NCBI GenBank assembly: GCA_016839165.1
Contig: CP069300.1
Coordinates: forward strand, 1,922,001-1,986,000
DNA: 64,000 bases
Origin: Bradyrhizobium sp. PSBB068
GTDB taxonomy: Bacteria; Pseudomonadota; Alphaproteobacteria; Rhizobiales; Xanthobacteraceae
Direction: 5' to 3'
Shown here: positions 7,930 through 16,080 of the stretch, one piece after another
Layout of the letters: each line of letters opens with the position of its first letter
How positions within the stretch are numbered: the stretch's first letter is position 1
Translations under genes and position numbers: made by a program
The notes under the pieces: model-generated
Seen by the model: the letters and a program-made list of their open reading frames with translations, nothing else
The model's database searches: none
Told to the model about the DNA's origin: nothing

Positions 7930-8836
7930 CCGTGGAAAGAACGGCGCTAACCTCCTGCGCCGTCGGCATCGACGGCGCAGCGCCCATCCGTTGCACGCAA
8001 ATCGAGGCGGCGGCGTTGGCATAGGCCAGGGCGTCGCCGAGCGGCTTGCCGCCCGCGAGCTGCGAGGCGAGGGCGCCGACGAAGCAGTCGCCGGCGCCTG
8101 TCGTATCGACGGCCTTGACCTCGCGTCCCGGCACCAGCAGCGGCTGGCCTTCGACCAGCGCCAGAACGCCGCGTTTGCCGAGCGTGACGCAGACGGTCTT
8201 GCCTTGCCCCAAGCTTCGCGCCGCCTCGGCAAGGCGGGCGGGTGCGTCGCTGTCGCGCAGCTCAGTTCCCGTGAGGAATCCAAGCTCGGTCTCGTTCAGG
8301 ATCAGGATATCGACCAGATCCAGCAGCGCCTTGTCGGCCTGTTTCGCCGGTGCCGGATTGAGGATCGTGGTGGCGCCGGCGGCGCGGGCGCGCTGGAAGA
8401 ATGCGGCGATCGTCGGCAGCGGGATCTCGAACTGGCTGACCGCGACGTCACCCTTCACCATGGCAGGCACCGCGACATCACGAGCATCGACGAGCCCGTT
8501 GGCGCCTGGCACGACCACGATGGTGTTGTCGGCATTGGCAATGGTGATGATCGCCGTGCCGGAATGCGCACCAGCGGTGGTCTTGACGAGGCTGAGATCG
8601 ACGCCTTGCGCGACGAGGAACGCTCTCAGCTCCTTGCCGAACGCATCGGTGCCGAGCCTGCCGATGAGTGTGGTCGCAACGCCGAGTTTTGCCGATGCCA
8701 CGGCCTGATTGGCGCCCTTGCCACCGGGAAAATAGAGCACGGCCTCGCCGGCCACGGTTTCGCCGACCCGCGGATGGCGCTCGGCGGTCGCCACCACGTC
8801 CATATTGATGCTGCCGGCGACAAAAACGTGCCTCAT
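7901..8836 (-). CDS. rbsK: Ribokinase (PfkB family)
   Basis: 311-residue sugar kinase that phosphorylates ribose or a related sugar with ATP. PfkB signatures are visible: N-terminal GSINMDVVATAERHPRVGET, PGGKGANQAVA near residue 38, NETE at 181 and DTTGAGDCFVGAL with catalytic D250. The length fits RbsK. The last nine residues (GRPGEGRDP) come from the REP-like repeat, so the native stop has been replaced by repeat sequence. It lies 22 bp downstream of a second PfkB kinase in the same orientation. Confidence 0.88.
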   Translation of the reverse strand: MRHVFVAGSINMDVVATAERHPRVGETVAGEAVLYFPGGKGANQAVASAKLGVATTLIGRLGTDAFGKELRAFLVAQGVDLSLVKTTAGAHSGTAIITIANADNTIVVVPGANGLVDARDVAVPAMVKGDVAVSQFEIPLPTIAAFFQRARAAGATTILNPAPAKQADKALLDLVDILILNETELGFLTGTELRDSDAPARLAEAARSLGQGKTVCVTLGKRGVLALVEGQPLLVPGREVKAVDTTGAGDCFVGALASQLAGGKPLGDALAYANAAASICVQRMGAAPSMPTAQEVSAVLSTGRPGEGRDP

Positions 8837-8858
8837 GGCCTAGCCTCGATCCGCCCGA

Positions 8859-9752
8859 TCAGGCCTCGGCGCGGAACTCCTGCTTGACGGCCGCGATATC
8901 GGCCAGCGTCGGCAGGCCGGCCTCGTTGCCGAGCTTCTGGATCTTGTAGGTCGACGCCGCACGCGCGAACTTGAAATGCTCATGCCAGCCCTTGCTCGGA
9001 TTTGAGAGGTAGGAATAGATGTAGGCGCCGTGGAAGACATCGCCCGCGCCGTTGGTGTCGATCACCCGTTCCCGCGGTATCGGAAAGGCCGGCAAGGTGC
9101 GCACCACGCCCGCTTCGTCGTACCAGAGCAGGCCGCGCTCGCCCATGGTGACGCCGCCGACCGTGCAGCCGCGGCTCTTGAGATAGTCGAGCATCTGCTC
9201 CGGCGTCTTGTCCATCTGCTCGCACAGCCGCTCGGCGACGATCGCAATATCGATGAAGGCGAGCAGCTCGTGGGTGTTGGTGCGCAGGCCGCCGCCGTCA
9301 AGCGAGGTCAGGATGCCGGCTTCGCGGCACAGCTTCGCGTAATGGATCGCGGCGTCCGGTTGATGGCCATCGATGTGCAGCGCGCGGCAGCCATCGATGT
9401 TCAGCAGCGGAAAGGGGTGGATGTGCTGGTCGTCGCGGCAGCGCACGATGGCGCGCTTGCCATCGTGGGGCATGATGAAGGACAGTGAGGAGGAGTTGAC
9501 CTTGCGGGGGTGGAACGAGATGCCGTACCTGTCGGCCATGTCCCAGAACATCCGCCCCAGCCAGTCATTGGCCATGGTCGCGATCAGGTCCGGCTGGATG
9601 CCGAGCTTGGCGCAGCAGAACGCTGCGGTTACGGCGTTGCCGCCGAACGACACGGCATAGGCGTCGGCGACGTGCTTCTCGTCGCCGACCGGCATGTGAT
9701 CCGTGATGAAGGTGACGTCGATATAGGTCTGTCCGATGAAGAGAGCCTGCAT
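8859..9752 (-). CDS. PfkB-family carbohydrate kinase
   Basis: 297-residue kinase read from ATG 9752 (MQALFIGQTYIDVTFITD), which has GGAAAG upstream. An upstream frame extension to 9791 has no support. The PfkB family-2 motif DTNGAGDVFHGAY contains the catalytic aspartate. FGGNAVTAAFCCAKLG provides the sugar-site glycine-rich turn, and the middle is LDGGGLRTNTHELL. It heads a two-gene unit with ribokinase. The substrate may be a sugar or nucleoside; the motifs do not decide. Confidence 0.85.
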   Translation of the reverse strand: MQALFIGQTYIDVTFITDHMPVGDEKHVADAYAVSFGGNAVTAAFCCAKLGIQPDLIATMANDWLGRMFWDMADRYGISFHPRKVNSSSLSFIMPHDGKRAIVRCRDDQHIHPFPLLNIDGCRALHIDGHQPDAAIHYAKLCREAGILTSLDGGGLRTNTHELLAFIDIAIVAERLCEQMDKTPEQMLDYLKSRGCTVGGVTMGERGLLWYDEAGVVRTLPAFPIPRERVIDTNGAGDVFHGAYIYSYLSNPSKGWHEHFKFARAASTYKIQKLGNEAGLPTLADIAAVKQEFRAEA

Positions 9753-9945
9753 TCGCTTTCCGTCGTGGCTTGGTGTGGTCCCGGCCGGCACGGCAGACTA
9801 GCACCGCTGCTCGGCCGATTTCGCTGAAATTATTCGCAACTTTGGCTGGTTGTGGCTAGAGATGTGGGCAGCCGCGCGGCGCTGGCATTCGGCATAATGG
9901 CGGCCCGCTGCTCGCGGTTCCGAGGTTGCGTGAGGGAGAAGCATC

Positions 9946-9978
9946 ATGACGGCAGATTCGGGGAGGCCCGTGCCATGA
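9946..9978 (+). CDS. 10-codon leader ORF coupled to VOC gene
   Basis: ATG 9946 follows a strong ribosome site (GAGGGAGAA, 9932-9940) and encodes MTADSGRPVP. The stop TGA (9976-9978) overlaps the VOC start ATG 9975 as ATGA. A GGGAGG inside this leader (9961-9966) also serves the VOC start. The arrangement repeats the leader seen before the ferredoxin reductase. It could instead be a chance frame. Confidence 0.35.
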   Translation: MTADSGRPVP

Positions 9979-10835
9979 TTACCGGTCTTGACCACATCGT
10001 CGTCCTGACCGGCGACATCAGCGCTGCCAGTGCCGCCTACGAGACGCTGTTCGCGCGGGCGCCGGCCTGGCGCAACAGCGGCGACGGCGCCGACCGCGTG
10101 CTGTTCACGCTCGATAACACCACGCTGGAATTGATGGCGCCGCGCGGCGACGATGCCGCCGCGCAACGCGTCCGCGGCGCGCTCGTCACCCAGGGCGAGG
10201 GGCTTGCGAGCCTCTGTTTTCGCACCAGCGATATCAAGAGGACGCATCGCAGGCTCGACCGGCTGACGCTGAAGCCCGAGCCGGTCGCCGAGGTCGAGAG
10301 CCGCGACGATGTCAGCGGTGCCACGCTGTCGTGGAAGCGCACGCGCGCTGCGACCGACACGACGCGCGGCGTGCGGATGTTCTTCCTGGAGCGGGAGCAG
10401 GAGCGGCCGCTCTCGGTGCGCACCACGCCGGCCTCGATCACGGCGATGGATCATGTGGTGGTCTCGACCGCCGATCCGGAACGCGCCGCCGCGCTTTACG
10501 GCGCGCGGCTCGGGCTCGACATGGCGCTCGACCGCTCGCATCCCGAGTGGGGCCGGCTGATGTTCTTCCGCTGCGGCGATCTCGTCGTCGAGGTCACGCA
10601 CCGGCCGGGCAAGCAGAGCAACAAGGTGGAGGCCGACGCGCCGGACCGGCTGCGCGGGATCTGCTGGCGCGTCGCCGATATCGATGCCACGCATGCGCGG
10701 CTGGTTGCCGCCGGCGTCGACGTCTCGGAGATCCGCGCCGGCCGCAAGCCCGGCACGCGGGTGATGACGGTGCGCAACGGCACGTGCGGTGTGCCGACGC
10801 TCCTGGTGCAGCCCTCGCAGGGGAAGCCAGACTAG
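9975..10835 (+). CDS. VOC-fold protein with two glyoxalase/dioxygenase modules
   Basis: 286 residues made of two vicinal-oxygen-chelate modules. Module 1 is about 1-140 (MITGLDHIVVLTGDI, later TTLELMAPRG). Module 2 is about 155-280 (AMDHVVVSTADPERAAALYGARLG, later DLVVEVTHRP). His and Glu positions typical of metal ligands occur in both (DHIVV and LEL; DHVVV and VEV). The reaction is unknown; glyoxalase-like, ring-cleavage or binding roles are all possible. Start ATG 9975 has GGGAGG 8 bp upstream. The gene stands alone, divergent from the kinase pair and followed by a repeat. Confidence 0.82.
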   Translation: MITGLDHIVVLTGDISAASAAYETLFARAPAWRNSGDGADRVLFTLDNTTLELMAPRGDDAAAQRVRGALVTQGEGLASLCFRTSDIKRTHRRLDRLTLKPEPVAEVESRDDVSGATLSWKRTRAATDTTRGVRMFFLEREQERPLSVRTTPASITAMDHVVVSTADPERAAALYGARLGLDMALDRSHPEWGRLMFFRCGDLVVEVTHRPGKQSNKVEADAPDRLRGICWRVADIDATHARLVAAGVDVSEIRAGRKPGTRVMTVRNGTCGVPTLLVQPSQGKPD

Positions 10836-10881
10836 GGCGCAGGTTGTGCGTGCGTCGTCACGGCAGCGTGCGTGGCGCTTT

Positions 10882-10984
10882 CGTCATTCCGGGGCGTGCG
10901 AAGCACGAACCCGGAATCCATCTAGCCGCAAGCTCCGTGGATGGATGGATTCCGGGCTCTCGCTTCGCGAGCCCCGGAATGACG
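10882..10984. repeat. Second-family inverted repeat element
   Basis: CGTCATTCC (10882-10890) pairs with GGAATGACG (10976-10984). Further inside, CGGAATCCATC pairs with GGATGGATTCCG. Each half also has its own small hairpin (GTGCG-AAG-CAC and CTCGC-TTC-GCGAG). It is about 103 bp long, lies between the VOC gene and the TetR gene, and resembles dispersed elements common in Bradyrhizobium genomes. Confidence 0.75.
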
Positions 10985-11081
10985 AAGGGACAAGAAATAT
11001 TCCCGCACGCCCGTCGCGACAACATTCGTTCTCAAACGTCGCGCGTCATGCTACGTTCATCAATCCAGCATCACCGGGCGA

Positions 11082-11789
11082 TTGATTTTGGCGAAGGCAA
11101 AGCGAATACAGAGATGGCAGCGCGACCCGGAAGGGATGCGGCTGCGGATTCTCGAGGCGGCCAAGCAGGAATTCGCCACCCATGGCCTCGCCGGCGCGCG
11201 GGTCGATCGCATCGCGGCCAATGCCGGCGCCAACAAGCGCATGCTGTACTACCATGTCGGCAACAAGGAGGATCTCTATCTCGAGGTGCTGGAAGGCGCC
11301 TATGAGAAGATCCGTGCCGAAGAGCGCACGCTCGACCTCGAGCATCTCGATCCGCCCGAGGCGATCGGGCGCCTGATCGCCTTCACCTGGAACTATTTTC
11401 TGCGCAATCCCGAGTTCCTGGCGTTGCTGAACACGGAAAACCTCGCCAAGGCAAAGCACCTGAAGCGCTCGACCAAGGTCAAGTCGATGCACTCGCCGTT
11501 CGTCGAGATGATTCGCACGGTGGTGACGCGCGGCGTCGAGAGCGGCGATTTCCGCGTCACGGTCGATCCGGTGCAGCTCTATATCTCGATCGCGGGGCTT
11601 GCGTTCTTCTATCTCTCCAACAGCGCCACCTTGAGCGTGATCTTCGGCCGCGACCTCCTGAAGAAGGACGCCCGCGACGAACGTCTCGAGCATATGATTG
11701 CGCTGGTGCTGGCGGCGTTGACGGGTAAGTCCACCGCCGCGTTCGGGGTGATGCCGGTGCGGCACGCCGCGGAACACCGCGTGGTGTGA
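11082..11789 (+). CDS. TetR/AcrR-family transcriptional regulator
   Basis: About 235 residues. The N-terminal helix-turn-helix is RLRILEAAKQEFATHGL then VDRIAANAGANKRMLYYHVGNKEDLYLEVL; the rest is an all-helical ligand domain with a C-terminal membrane-like helix (LYISIAGLAFFYLS). Only TTG starts precede the domain (11082, or 11088), and neither has a good ribosome site, so the exact start is uncertain. It lies 150 bp upstream of the ABC importer and catabolic run on the same strand, and is the obvious candidate regulator of it. Confidence 0.85.
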   Translation: MILAKAKRIQRWQRDPEGMRLRILEAAKQEFATHGLAGARVDRIAANAGANKRMLYYHVGNKEDLYLEVLEGAYEKIRAEERTLDLEHLDPPEAIGRLIAFTWNYFLRNPEFLALLNTENLAKAKHLKRSTKVKSMHSPFVEMIRTVVTRGVESGDFRVTVDPVQLYISIAGLAFFYLSNSATLSVIFGRDLLKKDARDERLEHMIALVLAALTGKSTAAFGVMPVRHAAEHRVV

Positions 11790-11899
11790 CGGCTCGCGGT
11801 TCGTCCGCAGCCCGTATCCAGAAAGTCTCGTCTGGCGAAAGTATGGGATTCCAGCGCGATTTCGTCGCGTGCCGGGGGCTGGACAGTAATTATCCAACA

Positions 11900-11914
11900 G
11901 GTTAATTTCTAACC
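11900..11914. promoter_or_regulatory. Candidate operator before ABC importer
   Basis: GGTTA-ATTTC-TAACC is a 5-5-5 inverted repeat, 30 bp before the permease start, in an A+T-rich stretch. Its position and form fit a TetR-type operator for the gene at 11082. No clear -35/-10 pair is visible. Confidence 0.3.
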
Positions 11915-11943
11915 GAACGAGAGAAACTGCAAGGGAGTGTGAC

Positions 11944-12753
11944 GTGGCGGAGGCAAGGAGCCCTTCGGGCCTGTCGAAGGTGCTGAATGCGGCGTGGGTG
12001 CGCCCGTTCCTGTTCCTGATCGTCATCGTGGCGGCCTGGGATCTCTCGATCCGCCTGTTCCACATCCCCGCCTATCAGATCCCGTCGCCCGGTGACGTCG
12101 TTACGGTGCTGATCAGCGACTGGCCGGAACTGCTGCGGCAGTCCTGGCCGACCACCTATGCGACGCTCTGCGGCTTCCTGCTCTCGGCGCTGTTCGGCAT
12201 TCCCACAGCGATGCTGATCGCGGGCTCGAAGACGGTGGAGAGCTACGTTTATCCGCTCCTGGTGTTCTCGCAATCGGTGCCGAAGATCGCGATCGCGCCG
12301 CTGTTCGTGGTCTGGTTCGGCTTCGGCATCGTCCCCAAGGTGATCTCCGCGTTCCTGCTCGGCTTCTTCCCCGTCGTGGTCTCGGCGGTGCAGGGCTTCA
12401 AGTCGGTCGATCCCGACATGGTCGATCTGGCGCGCGCAATGCAGGGCAGCCGCTTCAAGGTGTTCTGCGCGGTCAACCTGCCGCACGCGATGCCGGCGAT
12501 ATTCTCCGGCCTGAAAGTGTCGGTGACACTCGCGGTGGTCGGCGCCGTGGTCGGCGAGTTCGTCGGCTCCAATTCCGGCATCGGTTATGTGATGCAGCGC
12601 TCGATCGGCACCTTCGACCTGCCGACGATGTTCGCCGCGCTGGTGATCCTGGCGCTGCTCGGCGTCATCCTGTTCTGGATCGTCGACCGCATCGAGCGGC
12701 TGGTGATCCCCTGGCACGTCAGCCAGCGTGACGACATCAGTTTTGCGTCATAG
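11944..12753 (+). CDS. ABC transporter permease (nitrate/sulfonate/NMT1 type)
   Basis: 269-residue inner-membrane permease of the SsuC/TauC/ThiX type with about six membrane segments. The EAA cytoplasmic loop that contacts the ATPase is seen in GFKSVDPDMVDLARAMQGSRFKVF. Start GTG 11944 has AAGGGAG upstream. It forms an importer with the binding protein and ATPase immediately downstream. Importers of this group carry small organic compounds such as pyrimidine precursors, sulfonates or aromatic acids. Confidence 0.9.
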   Translation: MAEARSPSGLSKVLNAAWVRPFLFLIVIVAAWDLSIRLFHIPAYQIPSPGDVVTVLISDWPELLRQSWPTTYATLCGFLLSALFGIPTAMLIAGSKTVESYVYPLLVFSQSVPKIAIAPLFVVWFGFGIVPKVISAFLLGFFPVVVSAVQGFKSVDPDMVDLARAMQGSRFKVFCAVNLPHAMPAIFSGLKVSVTLAVVGAVVGEFVGSNSGIGYVMQRSIGTFDLPTMFAALVILALLGVILFWIVDRIERLVIPWHVSQRDDISFAS

Positions 12754-12769
12754 CGCAGCAATCGGACAA

Positions 12770-12789
12770 GCGGCCCATCCAAGGGCCGC
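12770..12789 (+). promoter_or_regulatory. Intercistronic hairpin before binding-protein gene
   Basis: GCGGCCC-ATCCAA-GGGCCGC, a perfect 7-bp stem between the permease and the binding protein, ending just before the ribosome site. Such hairpins often protect the downstream message of the abundantly made binding protein. No T-run follows it. Confidence 0.35.
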
Positions 12790-12811
12790 GGACAATAGAG
12801 GGAGAGCATCC

Positions 12812-13810
12812 ATGAAGCGTTTGATTGCGGTCGCCGGCGCCGCATTGGCCTGGACCGCACTGGCGATGGCACCAGCGTCCGCGGCCGACAAGGTCGTGCT
12901 GATGCTGAACTGGTACGTCTATGGCGAGCACGCGCCGTTCTACTACGGCAAGGCCAAGGGCATCTACGCCGCCGAGGGCATCGACCTCGAGATCCAGGAA
13001 GGCCGCGGCTCGGCCGCGACCACACAGGCGGTGGCGGCCAAGACCGCCGATTTCGGCTATGTCGACGTACCTACCATGATGCGCGCCGCGGTGAAAGGCG
13101 CGCCTGTGATCGCAACCGGCGTGCTGTTGCAGACCAGCCCGATGTCGGCGATGGGCTTCGTCGACAAGAACATCAAAAAGCCGGAGGACATCAAGGGCAG
13201 GACGGTCGCGATCACGCCCGCGGATTCGATGACGCAGATCTGGCCGCTGTTCCTGAAGAAGACCGGGCTGAAGGAAAGCGACTTCAACACGGTTGCCGGC
13301 GACGGCCAGACCAAGCTCAACGCCGTCATCAACGGCCAGGCCGATCTCCTGCTCGGCTATGTCATGGACCAGTCGATGAAGATCAAGGACGCCACCGGCA
13401 AGGACGTCTATCCGATCAAGTTCGCCGACTACGGCATCAACATGGTGTCGTCGGGCATCATCGCGAATTCGGACTATGTGAAGGCCAATGCCGACCTGGT
13501 CCGCCGCTTCATGTCGGCGACGACAAAAGCGGTGGAGGCTGCGGAGAAGGACCCGAAGGCGGCCGCGCAGTCGATCCTCGATGCCAACCCGAAGGGCGGC
13601 AAGATCGAGACGCTGACGCAGGGTTTTGAGCTCACAATCCCGCTCTATCGCACGCCGGCGACCAAGGACAAGCGGCCGTTCCAGGTCACCGACCAGAACA
13701 TGACCGAGTCGGTCGATTTGATGGTCGAATATGGTGGCCTCGACGCCAAGGCGAAGGCCAATCCGAAGGCGTTCTACACCAACGACTATCTGCCGAAGGG
13801 TAATTCGTAA
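12812..13810 (+). CDS. ABC transporter substrate-binding protein (NMT1/THI5-like)
   Basis: 332-residue periplasmic protein. ATG 12812 has GAGGGAGAG upstream and starts a signal peptide (MKRLIAVAGAALAWTALAMAPASA). The mature part begins VVLMLNWYVYGEHAPFYYGKAKGIY, the hallmark of the NMT1/THI5-like group, with EGRGSAATTQAVAAKTADFGYVD following. An upstream in-frame start at 12728 would overlap the permease gene and lacks support. Substrate unknown. The linked enzymes point to a sugar-like or cyclic polyol compound, which is inference. Confidence 0.9.
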   Translation: MKRLIAVAGAALAWTALAMAPASAADKVVLMLNWYVYGEHAPFYYGKAKGIYAAEGIDLEIQEGRGSAATTQAVAAKTADFGYVDVPTMMRAAVKGAPVIATGVLLQTSPMSAMGFVDKNIKKPEDIKGRTVAITPADSMTQIWPLFLKKTGLKESDFNTVAGDGQTKLNAVINGQADLLLGYVMDQSMKIKDATGKDVYPIKFADYGINMVSSGIIANSDYVKANADLVRRFMSATTKAVEAAEKDPKAAAQSILDANPKGGKIETLTQGFELTIPLYRTPATKDKRPFQVTDQNMTESVDLMVEYGGLDAKAKANPKAFYTNDYLPKGNS

Positions 13811-13813
13811 GCC

Positions 13814-14659
13814 ATGAAATCGGCGATCAAGAGCGCTGCCGAGCAGCCCGCCGCGCATCTGCGCCTGGTGTCCGACCGCGCGCCCGGCGCCGCGCCGGGC
13901 ATCAAGCTGTCGGGCGTGTCGAAGACCTACCGGTCGCGCGACGGCGACGTGCCGTCGCTGCGGCCGCTCGACTTCACCATCAATGACGGCGAGTTCTTTG
14001 TCGTGGTCGGGCCCTCCGGCTGCGGCAAGTCCACGCTGCTGAAGATGATCTCGGGCCTGCTGCCGCCGACGACGGGGCAGGTGCTGGTGGACGGCGAGCC
14101 GGTGACGAAACCCCACGGCAATGTCGGCATCGTGTTCCAGAACGCCCTGCTGCTGCCGTGGCGCAATATCCTCTCCAACGTGATGCTGCCGATCGACATG
14201 AAGCGGCTCGCCCGGGACAAATATCTCGACCGCGCCAAGGGGTTGTTGAAGCTCGTCGGCCTCGAAGGCTTCGAGAAGAAGCTGCCCTGGCAGCTGTCCG
14301 GCGGCATGCAGCAGCGCGCCTCGATCTGCCGCGCGCTGGTGCACGATCCCAAGATCATGCTGATGGACGAGCCGTTCGGCGCGCTCGACGCCATGACGCG
14401 GGAACGGATGAATGTCGAACTGATGCGGATCCAGCGCGAGACCGGCAAGACGGTGCTGTTGATCACGCACTCGATTCCCGAAGCCGTGTTCCTCGCCGAC
14501 CGCGTGCTCGTCATGACCGAGCGGCCCGGCGCGATCGCGGCGATCTACGACGTGCCGATGCCGCGGCCGCGTTCGCTCGAGACGATGTCCGATCCCGTCT
14601 TCACCGAACTGGTGCAGCGGATCCGCAAGCATTTCTTCACACAGGGATCGCTGGACTAA
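13814..14659 (+). CDS. ABC transporter ATP-binding protein (SsuB/TauB type)
   Basis: 281-residue ATPase of the importer. Walker A is GPSGCGKST at 66-74, the Q-loop is in NVGIVFQNALLLPWRN, the signature is LSGGMQQRASICRAL and Walker B is IMLMDEPFGALD. It ends with the usual H-loop ITHSIPEAVFLADRV. It starts 4 bp after the binding-protein stop and is followed after 14 bp by the enolase-superfamily enzyme, so transport and catabolism appear to be one operon. Confidence 0.92.
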   Translation: MKSAIKSAAEQPAAHLRLVSDRAPGAAPGIKLSGVSKTYRSRDGDVPSLRPLDFTINDGEFFVVVGPSGCGKSTLLKMISGLLPPTTGQVLVDGEPVTKPHGNVGIVFQNALLLPWRNILSNVMLPIDMKRLARDKYLDRAKGLLKLVGLEGFEKKLPWQLSGGMQQRASICRALVHDPKIMLMDEPFGALDAMTRERMNVELMRIQRETGKTVLLITHSIPEAVFLADRVLVMTERPGAIAAIYDVPMPRPRSLETMSDPVFTELVQRIRKHFFTQGSLD

Positions 14660-14673
14660 CGCCCGAGCTTTCA

Positions 14674-16080
14674 ATGCCGCTTCGCCTCGCTGTCAAAGAT
14701 ATCGCCTTCTTCGAACGGCCGCTGCCCTTCGTCCGGCCGTTCCGCTTCGGCGCGGTGACGATCAATGCGGCGACGCAGGTTTTCGTGCGGGTCGAGATCG
14801 AGGTCGAAGGCAAGGGCCGCGCCACCGGCGCCAGCGCCGAGATGCTTGCGCCGAAATGGTTCGACAAGCGGCCGCATCTGACCGAAGCCCAGTCGCTCGA
14901 CGGACTTCGCCGCTCGCTGGCGATTGCACGCGAGTTCTATCTGGCGAACGGAGCCTTTGATACCGCGTTCGGCCTGCACGCCGCGTACATCGGTCCGCAG
15001 GTCGCGGCCTGCGCTGCGGAAGACATTCCGCAGCTTGCCGCGAGCTTTGGCCCGGCGGAGATCGACAAGGCGATCCTGGATGCGCTGCTGCGTGCGGCCG
15101 GCGCAAATGTCTTCGACGGCATGGCCGGCAATATCGCCGGAATCGACGGGCGGCTGACGCCCGATCTCGGCGATCCAGACATCGCGCGGTTCCTGTCCGC
15201 CCGCAAGCGCCTCGACCGTGTCGCCGTCAGGCATACGGTCGGGATGGATGACACGATCGAAGGCGAGGGCGGTGTTGCCGACGCAAACGAAAATGCCGGT
15301 GCACGCTATTTCAAGCTCAAGCTGAACGGCGATCCGGCGCATGACGCAGCGCGGCTGGCGCGGATCGGCGACGAGCTCGCCAAGCTGCCTTACGCCACCA
15401 AGATCACGCTCGATGCCAACGAGCAATACGCGGACCTTGCCGCGCTGAACGCGCTGGTCGACCGGCTCGACCATGACGAGGCACTCAAGCCGATCGCTGC
15501 AAACCTGCTCTATATCGAGCAACCGATGCCGCGTGACGTCACGAAAGCATCGCCGCTCGGGAAATTGGCCGGGCGCAACTTCATCATCGATGAGGCCGAC
15601 GATTCCTATGACGCGTTCCCGCGGGCGCGGGCGCTCGGCTATCGCGGCATCTCGTCGAAATCGTGCAAGGGCATCTACAAATCGGTCGTCAATGCCGCCC
15701 GCGCGGCGGCGTGGAGCGCGGATGGCGACCGGTATTTCATCAGCGGTGAGGACCTGACCTGCCAGGCCGGCCTCGGTGTGCAGCAGGATCTTGCGCTCGG
15801 CGCGCTGATCGGCGTCACCCATGCCGAACGCAACGGACATCACTACGTCGACGGCTTTGCCGACACCCCGGCTGACGAAGCCGACGCCTTCCTCACCGCG
15901 CATCCCGATCTCTATACACGCGCGGGCGGCAAGGTCCGCCTCGCGATCCATGACGGCGATCTCCTGACCGGATCGATCGCCGCAGTACCGGGCTTTGCCA
16001 GTTCGATCCATCCGGACTGGTCCACCATGCAGCCGCTCAAGCGGCCAACACCACGCGTTTCGCAGGAGCAGACAGTATGA
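14674..16080 (+). CDS. Enolase-superfamily (mandelate racemase/muconate lactonising-like) enzyme
   Basis: 468 residues, longer than the usual 360-400. The barrel-domain residues are present: K214-L-K216, metal ligands D247 (TLDANEQY), E282 (YIEQP) and D306/E307 (IIDEADD), and a K329 base in GISSKSCKG. This enzyme class abstracts a proton alpha to a carboxylate, giving dehydration or epimerisation of acid sugars, or cycloisomerisation. It contains an extra region around residues 90-180. It begins 14 bp after the ATPase and overlaps the next gene by 4 bp. Substrate unknown. Confidence 0.82.
   Translation: MPLRLAVKDIAFFERPLPFVRPFRFGAVTINAATQVFVRVEIEVEGKGRATGASAEMLAPKWFDKRPHLTEAQSLDGLRRSLAIAREFYLANGAFDTAFGLHAAYIGPQVAACAAEDIPQLAASFGPAEIDKAILDALLRAAGANVFDGMAGNIAGIDGRLTPDLGDPDIARFLSARKRLDRVAVRHTVGMDDTIEGEGGVADANENAGARYFKLKLNGDPAHDAARLARIGDELAKLPYATKITLDANEQYADLAALNALVDRLDHDEALKPIAANLLYIEQPMPRDVTKASPLGKLAGRNFIIDEADDSYDAFPRARALGYRGISSKSCKGIYKSVVNAARAAAWSADGDRYFISGEDLTCQAGLGVQQDLALGALIGVTHAERNGHHYVDGFADTPADEADAFLTAHPDLYTRAGGKVRLAIHDGDLLTGSIAAVPGFASSIHPDWSTMQPLKRPTPRVSQEQTV

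Noticed and set aside
10331..11305. Plus-strand open frame across the VOC and TetR region
   Set aside because: It runs through the inverted repeat and is out of frame with both real genes.
12737..14674. 645-codon open frame antisense to the ABC binding protein and ATPase
   Set aside because: It spans two clearly real plus-strand genes and shows no domain.
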